From Streptomyces sp. CBMA29 (GTDB lineage: Bacteria; Actinomycetota; Actinomycetes; Streptomycetales; Streptomycetaceae): 41,953 nt of DNA. Below, in pieces: positions 32,692 through 40,655 of this stretch. The translations under genes and the position numbers were made by a program. Position 1 is the stretch's first letter, and every line of letters begins with the position of its first letter. Location: assembly GCF_014596445.1 (NCBI RefSeq), contig NZ_MECL01000068.1, positions 1 through 41,953 of the forward strand, read 5' to 3'. The notes below the pieces were generated by a model that did no database searches, was not told where the DNA came from, and saw nothing but the letters and a program-made list of their open reading frames with translations.

Positions 32692-33131
32692 GTCAGGCCG
32701 CCGGCCAGCCGGATGTCCCCCTGCACCTTCAGCTTCCGGGTGAAGAACAGCGCCGGGCCCGAGGCGTTGCCCGAGACCAGCTTGAGGAATTCGGGCGCGG
32801 CCATCGTGAGGGTGAGCTGCGGCGTACGCCCGGTGTCCTCGGCCGTGACGGCGCAGGCGCCGTTCGCGATGTGCGTCTCGTAGACGTCGGGCGCCTCGTC
32901 CCCCGCCGTGATCCGCCAGCGGATCAGGGCGTCGCGGCGGCCCGCCGACTCCGGCTTGAAGAGGGTGCCCATCCGGTGGAAGACCTCGTCCAGGACCCGT
33001 CGGCGCTGCGCTCCGTTCATGAACTCCGCGATCCGGCGGGGCGGCAGGTCCCGTACGATCCGCGCGAATTCCTTCGGCTCGACCGAGCCGAAGTCGAGGA
33101 GTTCGAGGTCGATATCGTCGAGCGCCGCCAT
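32664..33131 (-). CDS. SCP2 sterol-binding-domain protein
   Basis: This 155-residue protein has a helical N-terminal segment (DLELLDFGSVEPKEFARIVR, then RRIAEFMNGAQRRRVLDEVF) followed by an SCP2-like lipid-binding fold (RWRITAGDEAPDVYETHIAN, LTLTMAAPEFLKLVSGNASG, RKLKVQGDIRLA). SCP2 domains hold fatty acyl or sterol chains, so a lipid-carrier role is likely. ATG 33131 is followed by a good fold. Upstream, 22-42 bp away, is a TTACT/AGTAA operator-like site, which suggests control by a TetR-type regulator. Confidence 0.87.
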   Translation of the reverse strand: MAALDDIDLELLDFGSVEPKEFARIVRDLPPRRIAEFMNGAQRRRVLDEVFHRMGTLFKPESAGRRDALIRWRITAGDEAPDVYETHIANGACAVTAEDTGRTPQLTLTMAAPEFLKLVSGNASGPALFFTRKLKVQGDIRLAGGLTYFFDIPKP

Positions 33132-33152
33132 GTCGGGCCTTCCTGACTCCAG

Positions 33153-33173
33153 AGTAAGTTTACTGGTGAGTAA
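33153..33173. promoter_or_regulatory. TTACT/AGTAA palindromic operator candidate
   Basis: Three half-sites run together: AGTAA, TTACT and AGTAA. They form AGTAAGTTTACT and TTACTGGTGAGTAA, which share the central TTACT. The site lies 22-42 bp before the SCP2 gene and 116-136 bp before the nucleotidyltransferase gene. AT-rich palindromes of this kind are often TetR-family operators, but I cannot name the regulator. Confidence 0.5.
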
Positions 33174-33203
33174 GGATAGATACGGCGCGGCACCGTGGCA
33201 AGG

Positions 33204-33239
33204 CACCGCCTCGGGCACCGCCTCGGGCACCGCGCGGGC
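33204..33239. repeat. 12-bp tandem repeat in a divergent promoter region
   Basis: CACCGCCTCGGG is repeated perfectly twice (33204-33227), followed by a degenerate third unit. Confidence 0.7.
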
Positions 33240-33276
33240 AGCGGAAATAGGCGCGCGGGGCCGGGCCGCCGTCCCG

Positions 33277-33282
33277 TACCGT
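33277..33282 (+). promoter_or_regulatory. -10 element of the nucleotidyltransferase gene, probably leaderless
   Basis: TACCGT ends 6 nt before the ATG at 33289, placing the start site on the first codon. Confidence 0.5.
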
Positions 33283-33288
33283 CACGGC

Positions 33289-34152
33289 ATGCATGCTGAT
33301 CAGCCGACGTTGCCCGACGTCCTCGCCGCCGCGCCGGACGTTCCCGTAGCCGGCATGGCCCGCGCGCTTCGGGAGGTGCCCGGGGTGGTCGGGGTGCTGC
33401 TCGGGGGAAGCAGGGCGCGCGGGACGCACCGGGCGGACTCGGACTGGGACCTCGGCGTGTACTACCGGGGCGAGCCTGATGTGGCCGCGTTGGCCGCGCT
33501 CGCGCGGGAGTTCACCGGGGAACCGGTGGAGGTGGCCGCGCCGGGCGGGTGGGGGCCGTGGGTCAACGCAGGGGCGTGGCTGCGCGTGGACGGGGTCGCC
33601 GTCGACTGGATCCTGCGGGACATCGACCGCGTCCGGCGGGTGTGGCAGGACTGCCGCGAGGGCCGCTACGAGGTCGGCATCCAGCCGGGGCACCCGCTCG
33701 GCTTCTGGTCGCCCTGCTATCCGGGCGAGGTCGCCCTCGGGCACGTACTCGCCGACACCGCCGGGGAGTTGGCGGCGCTCCGGGCCGAGACGCGGGTGTA
33801 TCCCGAGGCGTTGCGGCGCGCGCTGGTCGAGGCCGCGTGGGAGGCGGAGTTCACGGTTGCCGCCGCCGCGAAGTCGGCCGCCGGCGGAGACCATGTTCAC
33901 GTGTCCCTCTGCCTGTCGCGGGCCTTCGGTGTCCTCGCGCAGGCGTTGCACGCCTGGCACCGCGTGTGGTGCCTGAACGAGAAGGGGGCCCTTCCCGCGG
34001 CTGCGGTGCTTCCCGGGGCTCCCGCGGGGTTCGCCGAGGAGGTCGGTGCCCTTCTGGGCCGCAGCGGGCTCTCTGCCGACGAGCTCTCCGTCACCGTGGC
34101 CTCGACGGCCCGCCTCATCCACGAAACCCGCTGCGCTCTGCCCCTCCCCTAG
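33289..34152 (+). CDS. Nucleotidyltransferase-domain protein
   Basis: This 287-residue protein begins with a polymerase-beta-type nucleotidyltransferase motif: VVGVLLGGSRARGTHRADSD followed by WDL, with the two catalytic aspartates, and a third acidic site in GVAVDWILRD. A helical C-terminal half (about 160-280) resembles the substrate-binding part of stand-alone transferases such as the lincosamide or aminoglycoside enzymes. The substrate cannot be inferred. A hairpin with a T-run follows the stop. Confidence 0.88.
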   Translation: MHADQPTLPDVLAAAPDVPVAGMARALREVPGVVGVLLGGSRARGTHRADSDWDLGVYYRGEPDVAALAALAREFTGEPVEVAAPGGWGPWVNAGAWLRVDGVAVDWILRDIDRVRRVWQDCREGRYEVGIQPGHPLGFWSPCYPGEVALGHVLADTAGELAALRAETRVYPEALRRALVEAAWEAEFTVAAAAKSAAGGDHVHVSLCLSRAFGVLAQALHAWHRVWCLNEKGALPAAAVLPGAPAGFAEEVGALLGRSGLSADELSVTVASTARLIHETRCALPLP

Positions 34153-34167
34153 CCCGAGCCGCTCCGT

Positions 34168-34195
34168 GCGCCGAGCCGGCGCAGGGCCTTTTTTT
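34168..34195 (+). terminator. Rho-independent terminator after the nucleotidyltransferase gene
   Basis: GCGCCG and CGGCGC (34168-34182) flank an AGC loop. A run of seven T follows at 34189-34195, the clearest intrinsic terminator in the window. Confidence 0.85.
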
Positions 34196-34357
34196 GGGGG
34201 CGCGGGGAACTGCGCGACCAGCCCCCACCGGGCCTGCGGCCCGAAAACACACAGCGACTGCCCCACTGGGGCCGGTTTCTCGCCCGCGCCACCGTTGTGG
34301 CTGAGCGCGCAGTTCCTCCCCCAGCCTTCGGCCGGGAGGTGCCCCCAGCGCCCCCAA
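34187..34357. repeat. Structured intergenic repeat, copy 3
   Basis: Outer arms GGGGGCGC (from 34196) and GCGCCCCC (ending near 34356), extended by T-rich and A-rich ends, enclose inner arms GGGGAACTGCGCGACCAGCC (34204-34223) and GGCTGAGCGCGCAGTTCC (34299-34316). It lies between convergent genes, like copy 1. Its 34258-34320 part matches copy 2, and its 34311-34355 part matches copy 1. Confidence 0.8.
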
Positions 34358-34400
34358 AGGATCGGCGAACCGCCCATGGCATAGGCGCCGCGCTGCGGGG

Positions 34401-35831
34401 TTAGCGGCGAGCGGTACGGCGGAGGTGGTGGAGGACGGCGCGGGCGGCGTGGTGGCCGGGCATGCCGTGGACGCCGGGGCCGGGCGGGGTGGCGGAGGAG
34501 CAGAGGAAGAGGTTGGGGCGGATGGTGGTGTAGGGATTGGCGGCGAGGCGGGGCCGGATGACGGACTGGAGTCCGGAGTAGGCGCCGCAGGCGATGTCAC
34601 CGCCGACATAGTTGGCGTTGCGGGCGGCGAGACCGGCGGGCCCGGTGACGGCGCGGGCGAGGACGAGGTCACGGAAGCCCGGCGCGAAGCGCTCGATCTG
34701 GCGCTCGACGGCATCGGTGGCGTCGCCGTGCCAGTTGTGGGGGACGTGTCCGTAGGCCCAGAAGACGTGCTTGCCCTGGGGCGCGCGGGAGGGATCGACC
34801 ACGGACGGCTGGGCGGTGATGAGGAAGGGCGTCTGCGGCGGGCGCCCGGTGACGGCCCGGTTGAGGGCGTCGCCGATCTCGGTGTAGCTGGGCCCGATGT
34901 GCACGGTGCCCGCGCGCCGCGCGTCGGGGGACGTCCACGGCACCGGCCCGTCCAGCGCGTAGTCGATCTTGAAGACGGAGGCGCCGTAGCGGTAGCCGCG
35001 GTACGCGTCGCCGAGCCCGGCGATCCGGGCGAGCGCGGTCGGCGAGGTGTCGAAGACATAGGCGCGGGCGGGCGGCAGCTCGTCGAGCTTGCGGACGGTG
35101 ACGCCGGTGCGGATGACGCCGCCCAGTTCGGTGAGGTGCCCGGCCAGCGCGTCGGAGATGGCCTGGGAGCCGCCGCGGGCGACGGGCCAGCCGTTCTCGT
35201 GCGCGGCGAGCGCGAACATCATCGCCATCGCCCCGGTGAACGGCTGGGTGAGCCGGGTGATCGCGTGCCCGGCGAGCCCGGCGATCAGCGCCCGCGCCTT
35301 GGGATCGCGGAACCGCTGGGCGAGGACGGCGGCGGGCGGGGCGCCGGTCAGGCCGAACCGCAGGAAGCGGTACGGGTCGCGCGGTATCCCGGCCCACTGC
35401 GGCCGGAAGAAGTCCGCGGCGAGCGCGTCCCAGTGGCCGGTGTACGGCGCGAGCAGCCGCCGGTAGGCGCCCGCGTCGCGCGCGCCGAGCGAGGCCGCGG
35501 TCTCGCCGACCGTGCGGGCGAGGACGGCGGCGGTGCCGTCGGGGAACGGGTGCGCCATCGGGACTTCCGGCTGGAGCCACTCCAGACCGTGCTTGGCGAG
35601 CGGCAGCGCGCCGAAGACGGGCGAGCCGATGCCGAAGGGGTGCACGGCGGAGCAGGGGTCGTGCCGGAAGCCCGGCAGCGTCAGCTCCTCGGTGCGGGCG
35701 CCGCCGCCCACGGTGTCGGCGGCCTCGTAGATCTGCACGCAGAGCCCGGCGCGGGCCAACTCCACCGCCGCGGTCAGTCCGTTGGGGCCCGCGCCGACGA
35801 CGACGGCGTCGGCCACGACCGCGCGGCTCAC
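34401..35831 (-). CDS. CrtI-like FAD-dependent oxidoreductase
   Basis: This 476-residue flavoprotein belongs to the phytoene desaturase/polyamine oxidase-like superfamily. The N-terminal dinucleotide-binding motif is [20 protein letters not shown], followed by [20 protein letters not shown]. The C-terminal FAD-contact region is [20 protein letters not shown]. No carotenoid genes lie nearby, so I would not call it a phytoene desaturase. Family members oxidise or isomerise many hydrophobic substrates. GTG 35831 overlaps the upstream phosphatase stop as GTGA, so the two are coupled. Confidence 0.9.
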   Translation of the reverse strand: MSRAVVADAVVVGAGPNGLTAAVELARAGLCVQIYEAADTVGGGARTEELTLPGFRHDPCSAVHPFGIGSPVFGALPLAKHGLEWLQPEVPMAHPFPDGTAAVLARTVGETAASLGARDAGAYRRLLAPYTGHWDALAADFFRPQWAGIPRDPYRFLRFGLTGAPPAAVLAQRFRDPKARALIAGLAGHAITRLTQPFTGAMAMMFALAAHENGWPVARGGSQAISDALAGHLTELGGVIRTGVTVRKLDELPPARAYVFDTSPTALARIAGLGDAYRGYRYGASVFKIDYALDGPVPWTSPDARRAGTVHIGPSYTEIGDALNRAVTGRPPQTPFLITAQPSVVDPSRAPQGKHVFWAYGHVPHNWHGDATDAVERQIERFAPGFRDLVLARAVTGPAGLAARNANYVGGDIACGAYSGLQSVIRPRLAANPYTTIRPNLFLCSSATPPGPGVHGMPGHHAARAVLHHLRRTARR

Positions 35832-36706
35832 CTTCCGGCCGCCATCAGCTCGGTGACCTGCCGTGCGGTGGCCTCGTCGCGGGCGAGGGTGAAGGGCAGT
35901 TCGTTGCCGCCGGGGATCGAGAAGGGCACGCCGGACGCCGTGCGGCTGACGCCGCCCGCCTCGGTGGCGAGCAGCAGTCCCGCCGCGTGGTCCCAGGGCG
36001 CTTCCCAGAAGAAGGCGACGCCGTCGATCGCGCCGCGGGCCACGTCCAGGTAGGCCAGACCCGCGCAGGTGCAGGGGGTGCAGACCGCGCCCGAGGCGTC
36101 CAGCCGGGTCAGGGCGTCGCGCTCGTAGCCGGTGCGGTAGACCGGGTTGGAGGTGGACAGCCGCAGCGGCTCGCCCGCCTCGGGAGTGCGGGTGTGCAGC
36201 CGCTCGCCGTCCAGATGCGCGCCCCGGCCGCGCCGCGCGGTGGCGAACAGGCCGCGCTGCGGAGCGTACGTCCAGGAGGCGAGCGGTACGCCGTCGTGCA
36301 CGAGGGCGACCAGGGTGGCGAAGCCGTCCTCGCCGCGGACGAAGGCGGAGGTGCCGTCGACCGGGTCGACCACCCACACCGGTTCGTCGCCGCCCAGCCG
36401 TTCCAGTACGCCGCTGTCGGCGCTGACCGCCTCCTCGCCGACCACGACGGAGCCGGGCAGCAGCGCGGTCAGCTCTTCGGTGAGCCGTTCCTCCGCGCGC
36501 CGGTCGGCGGTGGTGACCAGGTCGTACGGGCCGCTCTTGCGCGAGATGTCGTCGTCGCCGAGCCGCCGCCAGCGCGGCACCACCTCGGTGGCGACCACCG
36601 CTCTGATCACGTCCTCGACGGCGGCGAGCAGTGCGTCGTCCACGCCGTCGCCGGCGCCGTCCACGCCCGCCGCGTCACCCGATACCGCACCGACCTCATT
36701 GCCCAT
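35828..36706 (-). CDS. Inositol monophosphatase family protein
   Basis: This 292-residue magnesium-dependent phosphatase of the IMPase/CysQ/FBPase superfamily shows the metal motifs [17 protein letters not shown] and [10 protein letters not shown] in order. The N-terminus (about 1-30) is variable and acidic. I chose ATG 36706; a TTG at 36718 is in frame as an alternative. The substrate may be inositol phosphate, histidinol phosphate or a nucleotide, which sequence cannot settle. It is translationally coupled to the CrtI-like oxidoreductase, an unusual pair that hints at a shared pathway. Confidence 0.91.
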   Translation of the reverse strand: MGNEVGAVSGDAAGVDGAGDGVDDALLAAVEDVIRAVVATEVVPRWRRLGDDDISRKSGPYDLVTTADRRAEERLTEELTALLPGSVVVGEEAVSADSGVLERLGGDEPVWVVDPVDGTSAFVRGEDGFATLVALVHDGVPLASWTYAPQRGLFATARRGRGAHLDGERLHTRTPEAGEPLRLSTSNPVYRTGYERDALTRLDASGAVCTPCTCAGLAYLDVARGAIDGVAFFWEAPWDHAAGLLLATEAGGVSRTASGVPFSIPGGNELPFTLARDEATARQVTELMAAGR

Positions 36707-36781
36707 GCCGCCATCCAATCAGACCCTGGCGCCGCGCGGTTCCCGCCCTGTGGACAACGGCTCTCCCCCCGGTGCGGGCAG

Positions 36782-36801
36782 CCGCGGCGGCGCCGCCGCG
36801 G
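36782..36801. terminator. G/C palindrome after the LLM oxidoreductase? (upstream of IMPase)
   Basis: CCGCGGCGGCGCCGCCGCGG is a perfect 20-bp palindrome in the 141-bp gap between the LLM oxidoreductase stop and the phosphatase start. It could end transcription of the pyrimidine operon. There is no T-run. Confidence 0.45.
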
Positions 36802-36847
36802 ACCCACTCCCCCAGGTCAGCCACGCGCCGGGCCCCGGCCGCGCGAT

Positions 36848-37861
36848 TCAGCCCAGCACCGGGATGATGTGCTCGCCGTACGCGTCGATCGTCGCCTCCT
36901 TCGCGTCGTGCATGTCGTAGACCGCGAACTGGTCGACGCCCAGGTCCCGCAGGGCCCGCAGCTTGTCCAGGTGCCGGTCGACCGGGCCGATCAGGCAGAA
37001 GCGGTCCACGATCTCGTCGGGCACGAAGGCGGTGTCGGGGTTGCCCGAGCGGCCGTGGTGCGCGTAGTCGTAGCCGTGCCGCTGGGCGATGTACTCGGTC
37101 AGTTCCTCCGGCACCAGGTCGGAGTGTTCGCCGTAGCGGCTGACGAGGTCGGCGACGTGGTTGCCGACCATGCCGCCGAACCAGCGGCACTGTTCGCGGG
37201 CGTGCGCGAGGGCTTCGGGCGAGTCGTCGGCCGTGACGTAGGCCGGCGCGGCGACGCAGACGGTGACCGAGGCCGGGTCACGGCCCGCCTTCTCGGCCGC
37301 GTCCCGTACCGCCTTCACCATCCACTCGGTGAGGTAGACGTCGGCGAGTTGCAGGATGAAGCCGTCGGCCTTCTCGCCGGTCAGCGCCAGCGCCTTCGGG
37401 CCGTACGCGGCCATCCAGACCGGCAGTTCGCCGTTCTCGACCCAGGGCAGCCGCAGCGGTGTGCCGTCGACCACGGCCTCGCGGCCCTCGGCGAGATCGC
37501 GGATGACGGTCATCGCCTCGCCGACCCGCGCGAGGGTGTTGGGCTTGCGTCCGGCGACCCGCATCGCCGAGTCGCCGCGGCCGATGCCGCAGACCGTGCG
37601 GTTGCCGTACATCGAGTTGAGGGTGGCGAAGGTGGAGGCGGTCACCTCCCAGGTACGGGTGCCGGGGTTGGTGACCATCGTGCCGACCTTGAGCCGGTCG
37701 GTGTGGTCGAGGATGCGGCTGTGGATGACGAACGGCTCCTGCCACAGCACGGCGGAGTCGAAGGTCCAGCCGTACGTGAAGCCGTTGCGCTCGGCGCGGC
37801 GCATCAGGCCGACGACGTTCGAGGCGGGTGGATCGGTCTGGAGGACGAGGCCAAAATCCAT
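36848..37861 (-). CDS. LLM-class flavin/F420-dependent oxidoreductase
   Basis: This 337-residue protein has a luciferase-like TIM barrel: MDFGLVLQTDPPASNVVGLM, GFTYGWTFDSAVLWQEPFV, LKVGTMVTNPGTRTWEVTAS, CGIGRGDSAMRVAGRKPNT and VWMAAYGPKALALTGEKADG. The pattern fits the TIGR03842-like subgroup, whose cofactor (FMN or F420) is not settled for all members. It is the last gene of the pyrimidine-catabolism operon, 29 bp after the dihydropyrimidinase stop. No dihydropyrimidine dehydrogenase gene is present, so it could supply the missing redox step, but this is only a hypothesis. Confidence 0.9.
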   Translation of the reverse strand: MDFGLVLQTDPPASNVVGLMRRAERNGFTYGWTFDSAVLWQEPFVIHSRILDHTDRLKVGTMVTNPGTRTWEVTASTFATLNSMYGNRTVCGIGRGDSAMRVAGRKPNTLARVGEAMTVIRDLAEGREAVVDGTPLRLPWVENGELPVWMAAYGPKALALTGEKADGFILQLADVYLTEWMVKAVRDAAEKAGRDPASVTVCVAAPAYVTADDSPEALAHAREQCRWFGGMVGNHVADLVSRYGEHSDLVPEELTEYIAQRHGYDYAHHGRSGNPDTAFVPDEIVDRFCLIGPVDRHLDKLRALRDLGVDQFAVYDMHDAKEATIDAYGEHIIPVLG

Positions 37862-37890
37862 GACGCCGCTCCCTTCTGTGAGGCTGAGGG

Positions 37891-39297
37891 CTAGATCAGG
37901 TACTGGCAGATGCCGCGCGGCGTGTACTGGCCGTGGCCGGCCCGGCCCACGTACGACCGGTCCTCGATCACGGGCACACCGCGGGACAGCACGGTCTCGA
38001 CCCGGCCGGTCGTCCGCTTGCCCTCGTAGGCGGAGTAGTCGACGTTCATGTGGTGGGTCTCTGCGGACATGACCTGCTCGGCGTGCGGGTCGTAGATCAC
38101 CACGTCGGCGTCGGCGCCCGGCGCGATGGTGCCCTTGCGCGGGTAGAGGCCGAACATCCGGGCCGGGGTGGCGCAGGCGATCTCGATCCAGCGGCGGCGG
38201 CTGATGTGCCCGTCCACGACGCCCTGGTGGAGGAGGTCCATGCGGTTCTCCACGCCGGGCATGCCGTTGGGGATCTTGGAGAAGTCGCCGACGCCCATGT
38301 CCTTCTGCCCGGTGAAGCAGAACGGGCAGTGGTCGGTGGAGACCACCTGGAGGTCGTTGGTGCGCAGGCCCTGCCAGAGCGCGGCCTGGTGCTCGCGGGG
38401 GCGCAGCGGCGTACTGCACACGTACTTGGCGCCCTCGAAGCCGGGTTCTGCGAGGTTGTCGGTGGACAGGAACAGGTACTGCGGACACGTCTCGCCGAAG
38501 ACGTTGAGGCCCAGGTCGCGGGCGGCGGTGAGTTCGGCGACGGCCTGCTGCGCGGAGACGTGCACGATGTAGAGCGGGGCGCCGGCGACGCGGGCGAGCT
38601 GGATGGCGCGGTGGGTGGCCTCGGCCTCCAGCAGGGCGTGCCTGACCTCGCCGTGGTAGCGGGGGTCGGTCTTCCCGGCTTCGAGGGCCTGCTGGACGAG
38701 GACGTCGATCGCGATGCCGTTCTCGGCGTGCATCATCGTCAGGCCGCCGTTGCCCGCGGCACGCTGCATGGCGCGCAGGATCTGCCCGTCGTCGCTGTAG
38801 AAGACGCCGGGGTAGGCCATGAACATCTTGAAGCTGGTCACGCCCTCCTCGACCAGGATGTCCATCTCCTTGAGCGAGTGCTCGTTCACGTCGGAGACGA
38901 TCATGTGGAAGGCGTAGTCGACGGCGCACTGCGCGTCGGCCTTGGCGTGCCAGGCGTCGAGCCCCGAGCGGAGCGATTTCCCGACGCCCTGGATGGCGAA
39001 GTCGACGATGGTGGTGGTGCCGCCCCAGGCGGCGGCGCGGGTGCCGGTCTCGAAGGTGTCGGAGGCGGTGGTGCCGCCGAACGGCATCTCCATGTGGGTG
39101 TGTCCGTCGACGCCGCCGGGGATGACGTATTTTCCGGTGGCGTCGATGACGGTGCCGGCGGTCCAGCCCGCCGCCGTCTCACTGTCGTGGGCGGCGAGGG
39201 CGGCGATCCTGCCGCCCTCGATCAGGACGTCGGCGTGCATCTCGTCGGCGGCGGTGATGACGAGGCCGCCGCGGATCACGGTACGGGTCGCGGTCAC
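37891..39297 (-). CDS. Dihydropyrimidinase (D-hydantoinase)
   Basis: This 468-residue zinc amidohydrolase opens dihydrouracil or dihydrothymine to N-carbamoyl-beta-amino acids, the second step of reductive pyrimidine breakdown. Metal ligands are seen in PGGVDGHTHMEMPFGGT, the carboxylated lysine in VTSFKMFMAYPG, and further ligands in LTMMHAENG, LYIVHVSAQQA and VSTDHCPF. GTG 39297 overlaps the aminotransferase stop as GTGA. The frame is open upstream across two neighbouring genes, but the amidohydrolase fold begins at this start. Neighbours on both sides support a catabolic role over use on synthetic hydantoins. Confidence 0.95.
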   Translation of the reverse strand: MTATRTVIRGGLVITAADEMHADVLIEGGRIAALAAHDSETAAGWTAGTVIDATGKYVIPGGVDGHTHMEMPFGGTTASDTFETGTRAAAWGGTTTIVDFAIQGVGKSLRSGLDAWHAKADAQCAVDYAFHMIVSDVNEHSLKEMDILVEEGVTSFKMFMAYPGVFYSDDGQILRAMQRAAGNGGLTMMHAENGIAIDVLVQQALEAGKTDPRYHGEVRHALLEAEATHRAIQLARVAGAPLYIVHVSAQQAVAELTAARDLGLNVFGETCPQYLFLSTDNLAEPGFEGAKYVCSTPLRPREHQAALWQGLRTNDLQVVSTDHCPFCFTGQKDMGVGDFSKIPNGMPGVENRMDLLHQGVVDGHISRRRWIEIACATPARMFGLYPRKGTIAPGADADVVIYDPHAEQVMSAETHHMNVDYSAYEGKRTTGRVETVLSRGVPVIEDRSYVGRAGHGQYTPRGICQYLI

Positions 39298-40652
39298 TGC
39301 GCCGTCCCTCCCTCGGATTCGCTCGATGACTGGTCCGCGAGTTCGCTCTGCGCCTGTTTCAGGGCCGCCTCCAGCAGGTCGGCGCCCTCCTCGGCCTCGG
39401 CGACGGTGAGCGAGAGCGGCGGGGCGATCCGCAGGACGTTCCCCGCGAGGCCGCCCTTGCCGATCAGCAGGCCGTGCGCGCGGGCCGCTTCGAGTACGGC
39501 GGAGGCCGCCGCGGGGGACGGGGTGTCGGTGCCCGGCTCGACCAGTTCGACGCCGAGCATCAGGCCGCGTCCGCGCACCTCGCGGACGATGCCCAGGCCC
39601 GCGGAGACCGCGGTGAGGCGGGCCTTGAGCAGGCCGCCGACCCGGCGGGCGTTGCCCTGGAGGTCGTGGTCGAGGAGGTAGGTGAGATTCGCCAGCGCTC
39701 CCGCGGTGGTGATCGGGCTGCCGCCGAAGGTGGAGATGGAGTTGGCGTTCAGGCAGTTCATCACATCGGCGCGGGCCACCACGCCGCCCATGGACATGCC
39801 GTTGCCGATGCCCTTGGCGAAGGTGAGGATGTCGGGCGCGCCGGACCCGCTGTGCGCCTGCCAGCCCCAGAAGTTGTCGCCGGTACGGCCCCAGCCGGTC
39901 TGCACCTCGTCGGTGATCCACAGGATGCCGTGCCGGTCCAGGACCCGCTTGAAGGCGGCGAGCAGCCCGTCGGGACCCGAGGTGAAACCGCCGACGCCCT
40001 GGACGGGTTCGGCGATCAGCGCGGCGACCGTGCCGTTGGCCTGGCCGAGGATGTCCTCCAGGTCCGCGACGCACGCGGCGGTGAACTCGGCGTCCGTCAG
40101 ATGCGCGTACGGTCCGCGGCTGCGCACCCCGCCGTGCACGTACAGCGTCTGGAGCGGGGACAGGCTGGTCGGCGACCAGGCGGAGTTGCCGGTGATGCCG
40201 ATCGAGGTGAAGGAGCGGCCGTGGTAGCTGTTGCGCAGCGCCAGCACCTGGTTGGAGCGGCGGTAGGCGGTGGCCAGCAGCAGGGCCGTGTCGTTGGCCT
40301 CGGTGCCCGAGGTGGTGAAGAAGACCCGGGCGTCGGGGATGCCGGACAGCCGGGCGATCCGCTCGGCCAGCTCCACGGCCTGGCGGCTGAGGTAGAGCGT
40401 CGAGGAGTGCAGGATCTTCCCGGCCTGCTCGGTGACGGCCGCGGTGACCTCGGGCAGCGCGTGCGCGGTCATCGTGGTGAGGATGCCGCCGAAGAAGTCC
40501 AGGTAGCGGTTGCCCTCGGCGTCCCAGACGTGGCGGCCCTCGCCGTGCGTCAGCTCGATCGGCCGGGCGTAGTAGGTGGCCAGCCAATCGGGCAGGACGG
40601 CGCGGTGGCGGGCGTGCAGCGCGGCGTGCGCGCTCTCGGTGGCGGTGACCAT
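39294..40652 (-). CDS. Class III aminotransferase, probable beta-alanine/beta-aminoisobutyrate aminotransferase
   Basis: This 452-residue PLP enzyme should convert the beta-amino acids released from pyrimidines into malonic semialdehydes. It has HVWDAEGNRYLDFFGGIL, the cofactor region FFTTSGTEANDTALLLA, NSYHGRSFTSIGITG, the aspartate in ILWITDEVQTGWGRTG, and the PLP lysine in DILTFAKGIGNGM. Alanine-glyoxylate aminotransferase 2 and related enzymes share this layout, so the acceptor could be pyruvate or glyoxylate. It starts 3 bp after the nitrilase stop and is the second gene of the operon. Confidence 0.92.
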   Translation of the reverse strand: MVTATESAHAALHARHRAVLPDWLATYYARPIELTHGEGRHVWDAEGNRYLDFFGGILTTMTAHALPEVTAAVTEQAGKILHSSTLYLSRQAVELAERIARLSGIPDARVFFTTSGTEANDTALLLATAYRRSNQVLALRNSYHGRSFTSIGITGNSAWSPTSLSPLQTLYVHGGVRSRGPYAHLTDAEFTAACVADLEDILGQANGTVAALIAEPVQGVGGFTSGPDGLLAAFKRVLDRHGILWITDEVQTGWGRTGDNFWGWQAHSGSGAPDILTFAKGIGNGMSMGGVVARADVMNCLNANSISTFGGSPITTAGALANLTYLLDHDLQGNARRVGGLLKARLTAVSAGLGIVREVRGRGLMLGVELVEPGTDTPSPAAASAVLEAARAHGLLIGKGGLAGNVLRIAPPLSLTVAEAEEGADLLEAALKQAQSELADQSSSESEGGTAQ

Positions 40653-40655
40653 CGC

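Noticed and set aside
34401..35831. Phytoene desaturase of a carotenoid cluster
   Set aside because: No crtB, crtE or cyclase genes are present. The superfamily is broad, so only a CrtI-like fold is claimed.
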